DNA of 64,000 nt from Thalassoglobus polymorphus (lineage in GTDB: Bacteria; Planctomycetota; Planctomycetia; Planctomycetales; Planctomycetaceae): the NCBI RefSeq assembly GCF_007744255.1, contig NZ_CP036267.1, positions 6,293,356 through 6,357,355 of the forward strand. The letters are read 5' to 3'. Below, piece by piece: positions 15,660 through 24,726 of this stretch (within the stretch, counting starts at the first letter, position 1; every line of letters starts with the position of its first letter). The notes beneath the pieces are model-generated. The model was given only the letters and a program-made list of their open reading frames with translations. It had not been told where the DNA came from and made no database searches. A program made the position numbers and the translations under genes.

Positions 15660-18600
15660 TTATTGGTTGATGATCACAGTTCCGCCGCTTGTGTTGTTAA
15701 TGACAGGGGTATCCATGCCATTGTCAAAGATCATGTTGTTGAACACGTCCAACTCATTGATCTCAGCGTTGTCAGATGCGTTGATCGTAATGGCGTTGGT
15801 CATGTTTCCAGAGATGCTGTTGAAGGTGAAAGTACTGTCACGAACAATTGCATCACCACTGACATTCAGGCTGATTCCGTCGACAAGCGTGTCTCCTGCG
15901 ATGGTGTCTGGAGAGTAGTTGATCTGTGTGATGGTGACAGTCGACTCGTCGAGTCCACTGACCATTTCCTGGAAGGTCCAGAAAGTGTTGTCGTTTATCG
16001 GATCAACAACAGTTGCGCTGTAGTCACCCCAGCGATTTCTACCAGAGCCATCAAAGGCTTCGTAAATATTCGTTCCGTTCTGTAGGACCACAGGAGCGTC
16101 GAAGGTCATCTGTCCGTTCTGGGTCTCTCCATAGACAGCTGCTGTGCTGGCAAATTGCCCCGGACCGGTGAGCGTCATTCCGATCACAGCTTTTCCATCT
16201 TCATTGATTGCAATAGATGGGTAGAGCATATCGAGACTTGGGTCTTCGAGCGTTCCAGATTGCAACACGGTTTGCGTTGCTTCATCAATTTGATACCAGC
16301 GAACGCCATCTGTTCCGCTGTCAGTGAGCGTTCCGTGAACACCCCAAATCGTTCCATCAACTTTGACCACATTCCCGGTGATACGTGAATCGTCGTAGTT
16401 GAGGGGGGCTGCATCAAACGGCTGGTTGCCCCCTTGTGGAGATTGGTAGTTGTCAACAAAGATCTCAGTTGTTCCTAGAAGCTGTGCACTGTTGGTTCCT
16501 GTGTCAGACAATTCTGTCAGGTAGAGTCTGTTTCCAGCTCCTCCGTTTGTCGCCAGGAACGAAGCTTTTCCGTTTGAAGCTCCGAAGTCCACAACCGGCT
16601 GAAGAGTAAATCCGAATTCGCTGGCGTCCAGATTTTCAAAGCGTGAAATGTTGGACGCATCGGGAACAGCGGCGATCAAGTCGGCTTTCGGGATCGAATA
16701 GATCGAAACATCTGCGAAGCCGCCAATGAAGTTGTTCGTTGTGATGTAGAGTCCGTCTGCATCGACTGCGAGTGTGTCGTAGTCGTTGAAGCGAATGTTT
16801 CCAAGGGTGTCACCCAGAAAGCTGACAGACTGGAATCCGTCGGTAGGGTCTTCGGTATTCGATACTGCAACATAAATCGTGTTTGGGTTTCCACCATCAA
16901 TGGCAGTTACGAACCATCGATTTGAATCCGGATCGTAAATAATACGTGGGTCAAACTGTGAATTCGGTGGAGCACCTGCGAGCGCCCAGAACTGGTCAGG
17001 AGTCAGGCTGAGCAAGAGTGCTCCTGTCGTTTTGTCGAACAATGCGTATTCATTGTTCGTGACTTCAACAATATGATTGATTCCGACTGCACCCATTGTG
17101 TCTGGTGGAATCCGATCCCCAGGTTCTAATACATCTCCGAAGATTTCCAGACCCTTGGTGAAGCCTGCAATGCGACCGTCTCCATCGATGATGTTCTCAT
17201 CCACATGAAGTTCAAAGTCTGCAGTTCCGGACAGGTCGATTCGAAGGTTCGTATCTTGGTTACTGACAAGGTCGTTGTTGTTCAGGTTAATGACATTGGT
17301 GGTGTCCGAGCTGTCCGAACTGATGTGCAACCCGTAGACATTGTTTGCTCCGAGAGTGTTATCAGAGGCGGTGATGTTCCAGTCGCTGCCGTTGGTTAAT
17401 TCGATGACCACTCCGTTTTCATTGTTCAATGAAGTGACATTCAGAATGTTTGCATCAGCCACGTCGGAGTTGTCTGCGAAGATGTTCAGGCCGTTAAATC
17501 CTGCTCCATTGTCGCTGAGATCGACGCCATCGATATTCAGACCTGTCAGGTTTGTATCCATAAGTTGAATGTTGACTCCGTGACCGGCGTTTCCAGTGAG
17601 AGCAGTTGTCCCATCTCCAAGGACTTCGATTCCTCCGGTGACAACGTCCTGCATCTGGATTCGTACTCCATCGCGTCCGCTTCCAGTGACTTCACCAGAA
17701 GTCGAGATCACTGCAAAGCTAGCTCTGTTGATGTCTACGTGGATTCCATCTGTACCCAAGACTTGGCCATTGTCCTGGAACACGTTCTCGCCTTCCCCGA
17801 GGAGGACGATTTCATCAATGTCTGTCCCAGAAACATCAACCCCACTTCCGTCGTTCATTGACGCAGTGACTGGTCCAATTCCACCAGATCCAAAGCTTGC
17901 AAGGAGTGAGCCGTTGTCGTTCGCTTTGAACTCAAAACCGTGTAAGGAGTTCGAGTTCGAGTCGACAGCATCAGCTAGGATGACAACTTCGGAATTCAAG
18001 TCTTCCGATGAAGCTTTGACTCCGCTGAACATTCCAGAGGTTCCGTTCGATGAGAAGTCCGAGTTGATCAGGTCGGCACCAACAAGGGCACCCCCTCTTC
18101 CAACGACATTCAATCCTTCTTCACCGTTCATGGTTGAGGTCAGATTATCAGCTGTCAGGATAGCTGGGATTCCGGGACCAGAAGCGTCAAACTGGACACC
18201 TTTTGTCCCGTTCTGGCTGGTGGAGACAGTGTTCAGGTTGAGGAAAAGTCCTGCGTTGTTCATTCCGAATGGCATTGAAGCATCAATACCGGCTCCGGCG
18301 TTGCTGTCGATCGTCGTGTTGGCAATCGAAGCATCGACAACAGTATCAACTCCCGATGCCTCGATAGTGACACCGGTGGCTGCTCCGTCAGAAATTGACC
18401 CACCGTCCCAAGTCGTGGTGACTTGAGCACCGGTCGAGGCTCGCCAGACAACGTTTCCGTCAGCAGCCATGTTGTCAGCAGTGACATTCGTGAATGTCAG
18501 GTTGACATCCGAATTCTTTGTGGCATCAAGCTGAATCGCGTTGCTTCCGCTATCGCTGAAGTTTCCATTTGTGAATGTACCGGTCAAGCTCGATTGATCA

Positions 18601-20714
18601 GTGACTTTCAGGTTCAAGCCATCATTTGTAGCTCCGGTTGCATCGAAGCCGGGATTGACCAATGTTCCGAAGTCGAGCGTCGCATTTGATCCACTTTCAA
18701 CGACACCGGCAATGGCATTGTTCATGCTTCCGGTGAGGTCGACATCGATGAACGTCGCATTGAGTGTTCCGCCGTTTGAAGCGAGGAACTCGTATCCATT
18801 GTCGGTTGCGTTAATGAGGCTGGTTGGGTCGACGAAAACATCAAGAACAGTCATCGCACCAAGTGCATCAGTTTGAATGTTGTCGTCACCATTCATTTCG
18901 AGAGTGCTGTCGATGACATTCAAGTTGTAATCAGAACCGGCGGATGCAATGGCCTGTAGACCATCGATTCCGTTTCCACTTGAGTTCAATGTTGTGAACG
19001 TTGTTGTTCCTGTGGCGTTGACCAGATTTTGCATGACACCGTTTCCAGCGTTGCCATCAGTGGTCACATTGTCTGCTGTTCCTGTCAGGTCGGCACTGTC
19101 TGCATGAAGTCCAAGAGCCTGTGTCGTGGTGTTTGCCACGGTGACATTGTCGATGTCAAAGGCGATGTTGGCTCCGTTCGCCTCAACAACAACTCCATTT
19201 GCTCCCTGGTTGACCATGACTGCGTCGATCACGAGATCGAGTGGATCGCCAGTGGTGTTTGTGACACGAATTCCGGTTCCGCCATCAGCGAGATCGAAAT
19301 CGATGTCTGCCAGAATTCCAACACCACTTGCGTTAGCGATGTTGATTCCGTTTGTCATTTCGTCTGAATGAATTCGATCAATCAGGAAGCTGTCAATGTC
19401 GGTTCCGACGATGCCATCAGTCCCGGCGAGGTTGAATGAACTGACGATGTTCCCGTTTGCCAGTGTGACAATGGGCATCCCGGCATCAGCTGCTCGCAAG
19501 GTCGGTGAGAGACCACTCGTTTGATCGAATGTGTCAGGAAGTTGAATGACACCCAGGCGATCGGTATCTACAAACTGTGCGAAGCCTTCACCTAAGAGTT
19601 GTTGGCCATCCAGTAGCGTGATGTTTCCGAGTGTGTCACCCGCACCGAATCGAACGAGGAACAGGTCGGCATCAGGATCGGATCCCGGCAAGTCGCCTCG
19701 TGGATCTTCAAATGTTCCCGTGCCACCTGGGTTGGTGTTGTCGATGTGGATGATGTGAATTGGATCCATTGTCCCAGGCTTGTTGAGAGCAACTGGGATA
19801 TCTTCCAGTTCGACGCTGGTTTGAATCGGCCATGTTCGTCGAACCTGATCGTAGCGTCGATCAGCTGTGAAGCCTGACTGAAAGCGAGTTGGCATGGTCC
19901 CGCGGAAGCGAACTTCAACGCCGAGGTTCAAGTTGGTTCCGAATTTGTCATCATTGCTCACGATAAAGTTGAGGTTCACACCTTCCATGAAGCGTGCCTC
20001 AGTCCGTGAGCGAACCCCTGTTGTTGTGTCATCATCAAAGAGAAGTTGATACACACCCAAATAGGTTCGTAGCCAGTTCTCTGCGAGTGGAACTGGTCCG
20101 CCTCCTTCAAGGTCCCAACCGTAGTAAGCCCGTTCAAAGGCTCCGACTCCGGCAGTGACCAGGTGGTTTTCAAGAAATGAAACATCAGTACCGGGGTCCA
20201 CAACGCGAACGAAGTTTTCGCGTTTGTCGATCGGGAAGTATCCATTGGAGCGGATATCAAAAATAGGGTGCAGATATTCAAAACCAGTGGTGATCTGTCG
20301 GTATCGGAATTCGTTGGTCGAATCAAAATCATCGTACCAGCCATGAACACCGAGAATTCCACCACCAACCTGGCGACGATATCCACCCCCGACGTTGTAA
20401 CCGAGGCGACCATGATCGGTGATCATTGAATGAACTTCACCGAAGAGATGTTGATCGAAATTTTCCCACAATCGTGTACGAACACCAATTCGCGAGAAAC
20501 CGTCAGCGTGACCGACTCCATCCCCCACAACTTTGTTGAACAGGATGTAGTTTCCACCATCTTGAGATAAGAAGGCAGAGCCGCTGACGTCGTCTAGGTA
20601 GACAAGCCCATCGGCGTTGTTCATCACAACCGGATCCTGACTAGAACTGACTTTCGCCAATCCAAGCGATACCAGACCAAGGCAGAGCAGGCCGACCCTT
20701 CGAGTCCAATTCAT
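15660..20714 (-). CDS. giant inverse-autotransporter / beta-helix surface protein
   Basis: The ATG at 20714 opens a signal peptide (MNWTRRVGLLCLGLVSLGLA) and has GGAGAG upstream; a further 24 in-frame residues to 20786 add nothing, leaving 1684 residues. Residues about 45-300 resemble the inverse autotransporter (intimin/invasin) beta-barrel: LFGEVHSMITDHGRLGYNVGG, GGILGVHGWYDDFDST and FEYLHPIFDIRSNGYFP. About 330-1150 is a long parallel beta-helix region of Asn/Asp/Gly-rich turns (NGINIANASGVGI, NGLNIFADNSDVAD). About 1160-1580 carries a propeller-like module with DPRIIYDPDSNRWFVTAI and YDTLAVDADGLYITTNN. It ends with another short helix-like tail and an Asn-rich terminus. The likely role is surface adhesin or passenger display. 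The module order with a large C-terminal propeller is uncommon. Confidence 0.82.
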   Translation of the reverse strand: MNWTRRVGLLCLGLVSLGLAKVSSSQDPVVMNNADGLVYLDDVSGSAFLSQDGGNYILFNKVVGDGVGHADGFSRIGVRTRLWENFDQHLFGEVHSMITDHGRLGYNVGGGYRRQVGGGILGVHGWYDDFDSTNEFRYRQITTGFEYLHPIFDIRSNGYFPIDKRENFVRVVDPGTDVSFLENHLVTAGVGAFERAYYGWDLEGGGPVPLAENWLRTYLGVYQLLFDDDTTTGVRSRTEARFMEGVNLNFIVSNDDKFGTNLNLGVEVRFRGTMPTRFQSGFTADRRYDQVRRTWPIQTSVELEDIPVALNKPGTMDPIHIIHIDNTNPGGTGTFEDPRGDLPGSDPDADLFLVRFGAGDTLGNITLLDGQQLLGEGFAQFVDTDRLGVIQLPDTFDQTSGLSPTLRAADAGMPIVTLANGNIVSSFNLAGTDGIVGTDIDSFLIDRIHSDEMTNGINIANASGVGILADIDFDLADGGTGIRVTNTTGDPLDLVIDAVMVNQGANGVVVEANGANIAFDIDNVTVANTTTQALGLHADSADLTGTADNVTTDGNAGNGVMQNLVNATGTTTFTTLNSSGNGIDGLQAIASAGSDYNLNVIDSTLEMNGDDNIQTDALGAMTVLDVFVDPTSLINATDNGYEFLASNGGTLNATFIDVDLTGSMNNAIAGVVESGSNATLDFGTLVNPGFDATGATNDGLNLKVTDQSSLTGTFTNGNFSDSGSNAIQLDATKNSDVNLTFTNVTADNMAADGNVVWRASTGAQVTTTWDGGSISDGAATGVTIEASGVDTVVDASIANTTIDSNAGAGIDASMPFGMNNAGLFLNLNTVSTSQNGTKGVQFDASGPGIPAILTADNLTSTMNGEEGLNVVGRGGALVGADLINSDFSSNGTSGMFSGVKASSEDLNSEVVILADAVDSNSNSLHGFEFKANDNGSLLASFGSGGIGPVTASMNDGSGVDVSGTDIDEIVLLGEGENVFQDNGQVLGTDGIHVDINRASFAVISTSGEVTGSGRDGVRIQMQDVVTGGIEVLGDGTTALTGNAGHGVNIQLMDTNLTGLNIDGVDLSDNGAGFNGLNIFADNSDVADANILNVTSLNNENGVVIELTNGSDWNITASDNTLGANNVYGLHISSDSSDTTNVINLNNNDLVSNQDTNLRIDLSGTADFELHVDENIIDGDGRIAGFTKGLEIFGDVLEPGDRIPPDTMGAVGINHIVEVTNNEYALFDKTTGALLLSLTPDQFWALAGAPPNSQFDPRIIYDPDSNRWFVTAIDGGNPNTIYVAVSNTEDPTDGFQSVSFLGDTLGNIRFNDYDTLAVDADGLYITTNNFIGGFADVSIYSIPKADLIAAVPDASNISRFENLDASEFGFTLQPVVDFGASNGKASFLATNGGAGNRLYLTELSDTGTNSAQLLGTTEIFVDNYQSPQGGNQPFDAAPLNYDDSRITGNVVKVDGTIWGVHGTLTDSGTDGVRWYQIDEATQTVLQSGTLEDPSLDMLYPSIAINEDGKAVIGMTLTGPGQFASTAAVYGETQNGQMTFDAPVVLQNGTNIYEAFDGSGRNRWGDYSATVVDPINDNTFWTFQEMVSGLDESTVTITQINYSPDTIAGDTLVDGISLNVSGDAIVRDSTFTFNSISGNMTNAITINASDNAEINELDVFNNMIFDNGMDTPVINNTSGGTVIINQ

Positions 20715-21182
20715 GAGTCTCTCCAACAGCCACTCGCAAGTGGGTTCTTCAGTCAATCTAAGTATGCGACACCACTGCCAAATCATGGCGATGATTGCAC
20801 CCCCTTACACAATTCTCCGGTCCCATTCCGTCTTGACACTTCCGACGGACACAGCGCGGAGTCTGTGCATTCTTTTGAATCTTCGGCGTATTCGTATCGT
20901 GCGGTTGAGGGAAACTGTGACGGTTCGCCTGAAAGGTGCGGTGAAACCGTTCGAAGCGATTGTTTCGGCAGAGGTTGAGTCAACCTGCCTTGCGCAAACT
21001 CCCTGGATTCGCGAGTTTCGAGATCGCAGAAGAGCAGTTTTTCAGCAGAAATTGCCGCTCGGGATGCGAAGATCAGATAATTGAGATTTCAGACTTCAGA
21101 AACGGATTCAAAGACAACCGGCGTGAGATGGCTTGGAGTTTGAATCAAAGAAAGTGCGAATCTACCAGAACTTACGGTCGAC
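20715..21182. other. non-coding region upstream of the beta-helix gene
   Basis: About 470 bp without a convincing gene, between the beta-helix start and a chain of dispersed elements (A, B, C) that fills 21183-21479. It must hold the promoter of the beta-helix gene. No motif stands out. Confidence 0.45.
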
Positions 21183-21286
21183 GATCACATCATTCGAATT
21201 GGTTTGCAGTTTCTGCCTCGTGGTGAACAGCATTTCACCAGAGGAATGCGTTCTTCACGGGCACACGGGAGAGCAAACTGTTCTAG
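21183..21286 (-). repeat. family A element, copy in a chain (reverse)
   Basis: Read on the minus strand it starts CTAGAACAGTTTGCTCTC and contains CGTGAAGAACGCATT, TGCTGTTCACCACGAGGCAG and CTGCAAACCAATTCGAAT, matching the copy at 15552 throughout. Its CTAG end (21283-21286) is shared with the start of the adjacent family B element. Confidence 0.8.
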
Positions 21287-21365
21287 AACTGATCCTGAAA
21301 CTTGAAATTGCTCTCTCAGTCGTTGAGGAAAGCGACCATTCCAGTAGCTTTCGGACTGGTTCTAG
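21284..21365 (+). repeat. family B element, copy in a chain
   Basis: It starts TAGAACTGATCCTGAAACTTG and ends TTTCGGACTGGTTCTAG, and is near-identical to the copy at 31586. The CTAG at each end is shared with the neighbouring A and C elements. Confidence 0.82.
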
Positions 21366-21479
21366 TTCGAGCAATTTTACGATTGGTCTGCAACCAGTCC
21401 GACAACTTGGGGAATGGTTGCAGCTTTCAAAGTTTGAGGGCAAATCCAGAATCCAGAGTTCGGGGGCAAGGCGGTTCTA
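21362..21479 (+). repeat. putative family C element next to ABC-F stop codon
   Basis: It begins CTAGTTCGAGCAA and contains ACGATTGGTCTGCA, a 14-base stretch also present at 63863 in another element with the same start. It ends GGTTCTA, the same end as family B, and the final CTA (21477-21479) is the complement of the TAG stop codon of the ABC-F gene. Only two partly matching copies are visible, so the family is tentative. Confidence 0.5.
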
Positions 21480-23252
21480 CATCTCTTGAAGTTCACACCA
21501 GCGGTCTTCAGCCTCGGTGAGTTCTTCCTGCACTGAGGTCAGTTCAGTGTGAACTTTCATTGCTTCCTCGGGGTCTGGAGTGTTGGCGAGCTTTTCGCTG
21601 AGTTCCTTCTTTTTGTCATCCAGACGGGCAATTGATTTCTCCAGTTTGGAGATCTCTTTTTGCAAGCGCCGCTCTTCTTTCCAGTCGCTTTGCGATTTCT
21701 TTTCTGGCTGAGCGGTCAGCGTTTGCGGAGCTGTTTTGCTTTTTGCGTTTCGCTCTCGTTCTCCTTCATCGATCTCTTTATTGACGGAGTAGAGGTACGC
21801 TCCGTAGTCGCCACCGTAGTTGCGGACATGTCCGTCGCGGACCTCGATCACTGAGGTTGCCAACGATTGCATGAAGTGTCGATCGTGACTCGTAAAGATG
21901 ACCGTCCCTTCATACTTTTTCAGTGCTTCGGTTAACGACTCAATTGTTTCGACATCGAGATGGTTCCCCGGTTCATCGAGAATCAGGACGTTGTAGGTTC
22001 CGAGCAAAATACCCGCCATGCAAAGCCGAGCCCGTTCGCCCCCAGAGAGAACGGAGATTTTCTTTTTCGTGTGCCCGCCGCGAAAGAGCATCGACCCGGC
22101 TGCAGCCAAAATTTCCTGCGTTGTCGTGCCTGGTTTGGCTTGGTAATCGAGGTAGTCAAGGACTGTCTGGTCTGGAGGGAGAGTGCTGTAAACGTGTTGG
22201 GCGTAAACTCCGATTTCGCAACCGAAGCCCCATTTGACTGTCCCTTTAATCGGTTCCAGAGAATCGACCAGCGACCGTAGCAGGGTCGTTTTTCCCTGTC
22301 CGTTATCTCCCACGATAGCGGCTCGCTCACCATGTTCGATTTCGAGATTGATATCGCTGGCGACGATATGATCCGGATAGCCAATCGCGACGTGCTCACA
22401 ACGCACGGCTGGTCCCTGTCGAGGTTCGACACGGGGGCAACGGATGTTTGCGATTGCTTCATCCGCTTCGATCTCAATCGTTTGCAGCCGTTCGAGCTGT
22501 TTACTTTTTGATTTTGCCTGACTCGCTGTGCTGGCGTTGGCTCGGTTCTTATCGATGAAGCGTTTGAGCTGCTTCTGCTTCGCTTCCACTGCGGCATTGA
22601 TCCGTTCGTCGTGTTCGCGACGTTCCTCACGATACTCCAGAAAATCCTCAATGGGACCGGGGTACATCGTCAGCTTGCCGCGCGAGAGTTCCAGAGTGTG
22701 CGTGCAGGTTTGTTCTAGAAACGATCGATCGTGAGAGACAATCAGGCAGGCTTGATTGAAGTTCCGTAAGAAGTGTTCCAAGAGGATTTGCGTACGCAGA
22801 TCGAGGAAGTTTGTCGGTTCGTCGAGCAACAGAAGGTTTGGCTCGTGGAGCAGCAGAGAGGCGAGTTTTACGCGAGTTTGCCAACCTCCAGAGAGTGCCG
22901 AGATCGGCCCTTCCAGATATGCCCCTTTCAACTCAAATTGACCCGCGACCGCTCCACATTTCCAGTCCGGCTGGTTGGAATCCCGCATCAGGAAATCTAG
23001 CGCCGATTCCCCCGGCAGGAACGGATCGTGTTGCCTCAAATAGCCAACGTTCAAATTCGGACTCTGAACGAGTTCACCGCTATCGAGTTCTTCAGTTCCC
23101 AGCAAAACACGTAGAAGTGTCGATTTGCCTGCTCCATTTCTGCCGACGAAACCAACCTTGACATTCTCGTACAGGGTCACGTCAGCATCGTCCAGTAGCA
23201 ACTGGTCACCGTAACTTTTTTCCCCTTTAATTAATTGCAGTAAAACAGACAT
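21477..23252 (-). CDS. ABC-F family ATPase (ribosome-associated type)
   Basis: Two ABC ATPase domains lie in one chain without membrane segments, the ABC-F layout. Domain 1 has Walker A GRNGAGKST (about residues 36-44), signature LSGGWQTRV and Walker B LLLLDEPTNFLD. Domain 2 has GDNGQGKTT, LSGGERARL and VLILDEPGNHLD, where Gly replaces the usual Thr of DEPTNHLD. The inter-domain linker is charged and helical (EERREHDERINAAVEAKQ), like the P-site tRNA interaction motif region. A C-terminal coiled coil (about 500-591, KEISKLEKSIARLDDKKKEL) resembles the Uup-type tail. ABC-F proteins act on the ribosome in translation or antibiotic protection. Monocistronic. Its TAG stop is the end of a dispersed element. 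Confidence 0.9.
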   Translation of the reverse strand: MSVLLQLIKGEKSYGDQLLLDDADVTLYENVKVGFVGRNGAGKSTLLRVLLGTEELDSGELVQSPNLNVGYLRQHDPFLPGESALDFLMRDSNQPDWKCGAVAGQFELKGAYLEGPISALSGGWQTRVKLASLLLHEPNLLLLDEPTNFLDLRTQILLEHFLRNFNQACLIVSHDRSFLEQTCTHTLELSRGKLTMYPGPIEDFLEYREERREHDERINAAVEAKQKQLKRFIDKNRANASTASQAKSKSKQLERLQTIEIEADEAIANIRCPRVEPRQGPAVRCEHVAIGYPDHIVASDINLEIEHGERAAIVGDNGQGKTTLLRSLVDSLEPIKGTVKWGFGCEIGVYAQHVYSTLPPDQTVLDYLDYQAKPGTTTQEILAAAGSMLFRGGHTKKKISVLSGGERARLCMAGILLGTYNVLILDEPGNHLDVETIESLTEALKKYEGTVIFTSHDRHFMQSLATSVIEVRDGHVRNYGGDYGAYLYSVNKEIDEGERERNAKSKTAPQTLTAQPEKKSQSDWKEERRLQKEISKLEKSIARLDDKKKELSEKLANTPDPEEAMKVHTELTSVQEELTEAEDRWCELQEM

Positions 23253-23637
23253 GCTTCAGCCGTGAGAGATTATGTTGTGGTTCTTTTTTCATGAACAGAG
23301 CGATGTGTCTTGTGAGACTTGGAGTGACACATCGCAACAGTCAATCCGCATGCTCTCTGGCACGCTCGCCGGTTGACGGTCACCTGTTAAATCAGGTTGG
23401 ATGAACCAGTAGTCTATCAATTGATCAGCGTTTGGGAATGACAGATTCCAGAGAAGGCATTCATGTTTTTCGCGGTCGTGAAGAACGTCTTTCGCTAGGA
23501 AAAAGACTGAGTAAAACGAGTGGGGATGGCGTTACTCTTTCCACGAATGCTGTTGAGCAATTCTAAAATTAATTTTTACTATTCGTGTCGTTCTGAACCA
23601 TTCCTGCACTGGTTGGCACTGAGAGCCCTCTGAGTTT
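23253..23637. other. non-coding gap with family A debris
   Basis: About 385 bp. Bases 23476-23502 (CGTGAAGAACGTCTTTCGCTAGG) match the core of family A but lack its ends, so this is a decayed copy. No gene or terminator is visible. Confidence 0.5.
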
Positions 23638-24354
23638 TCAGGCTCCTGTTTTATTGGATTTTACGTAGCGAAACGCCTCCGTACCCAGAGAGGCTTTGTT
23701 CTGCCGAGGAAGTGCTGACTGGCTTGTCGTGCTGCGATTGATGATCTCAAAAAGGACCAGGGGGATGATCCAGTTGATCCAGGCGGGCAGGGCATTGGTC
23801 CACTCACTTTCTACGCCACTGGTCAGCAATGCGCCACCAACGACACGTGTGACAACTGCGGAGCAGAGCAGGACATAACAACGCTTCATCCAGAGTCGAT
23901 GCAAATGGAAATCCCGATTCACAGCGAACCACCATCCGAGAGCTGCGCTCAGGCCAGTAACCACTGAGAGTGTCGCAAATCCGAGTTTCACAGGGAAGTC
24001 GGATTGGGCGTAAAAGGCCATCCAGAAACCGCTGGGAACCAGAAACAGGAGGATCAAAGCGACTTGAGCTTTTCCGATCCGCGAGTGCCAACGTCGAAAC
24101 CGTATGCGAAACCGGTCACTCAGTAGAATCATCCCGAAAATTAAAGTGAATGGGCCTGTCAGAATGTGGGTATAGAACGCCCACTGATAACTTCCATAAA
24201 ATTCTGGCTTTCGTCCGATCAGAAAATCGGCGGAAAAATTTGGCGGAAAGTAATCGACGTAGATCGCCACGATTTTGAAAGTCACAACCAGGATGAGCAG
24301 ACAGACCATTCCTTGCAGGCATTTCAGTAACGGAGATCGTTCAAGAGACATCAT
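23638..24354 (-). CDS. DUF2306 family membrane protein
   Basis: The 238-residue protein has about six or seven hydrophobic helices and matches DUF2306. The family pattern is visible: YQWAFYTHILTGPFTLIFGMILL, RRWHSRIGKAQV, and the late HLHRLWMKRCYVLL with paired His residues. These conserved His residues on helices suggest heme or quinone binding, as in other small membrane redox families, but no function is established. The C-terminus is charged and short. It stands alone, with no redox partner next to it. Confidence 0.78.
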   Translation of the reverse strand: MMSLERSPLLKCLQGMVCLLILVVTFKIVAIYVDYFPPNFSADFLIGRKPEFYGSYQWAFYTHILTGPFTLIFGMILLSDRFRIRFRRWHSRIGKAQVALILLFLVPSGFWMAFYAQSDFPVKLGFATLSVVTGLSAALGWWFAVNRDFHLHRLWMKRCYVLLCSAVVTRVVGGALLTSGVESEWTNALPAWINWIIPLVLFEIINRSTTSQSALPRQNKASLGTEAFRYVKSNKTGA

Positions 24355-24726
24355 CTGTCGTGCTCATGAATATCGAGCGTTTCGGGTCACTGAGTTCAAA
24401 ACGGGCAGGACAATCTTGATACGTCGAGAATAGTGTGGATCTCAGGGGGAAATTTACAGAAGTCAGAGCAATTTCGAGAAAATGATCGACGAAATTCTTG
24501 CAAATGCCTTCTCGCTGCTCGCTGAGGCTTCGGACTTGCGAGGTCTGCGAAGTCATTTCACAGTTTCGCAGAGTTGTATTTCGGTCTCGAATCTTTACAG
24601 GAAAGGGGGCTGACAGGCTGAGGATCGGGTGAAGGCACCCTCAAGTTTCAATCCCCTCATTGCCGACGGATCAACATCCCGTTATAAGTTTCGCTGTATT
24701 CTCTCCTAAGTGCTCACCAACTTGCT
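24355..24726. other. non-coding divergent region
   Basis: About 370 bp between the divergent DUF2306 gene and the Nramp-like gene. It should hold both promoters. I see no convincing gene, terminator or repeat in it. Confidence 0.45.
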
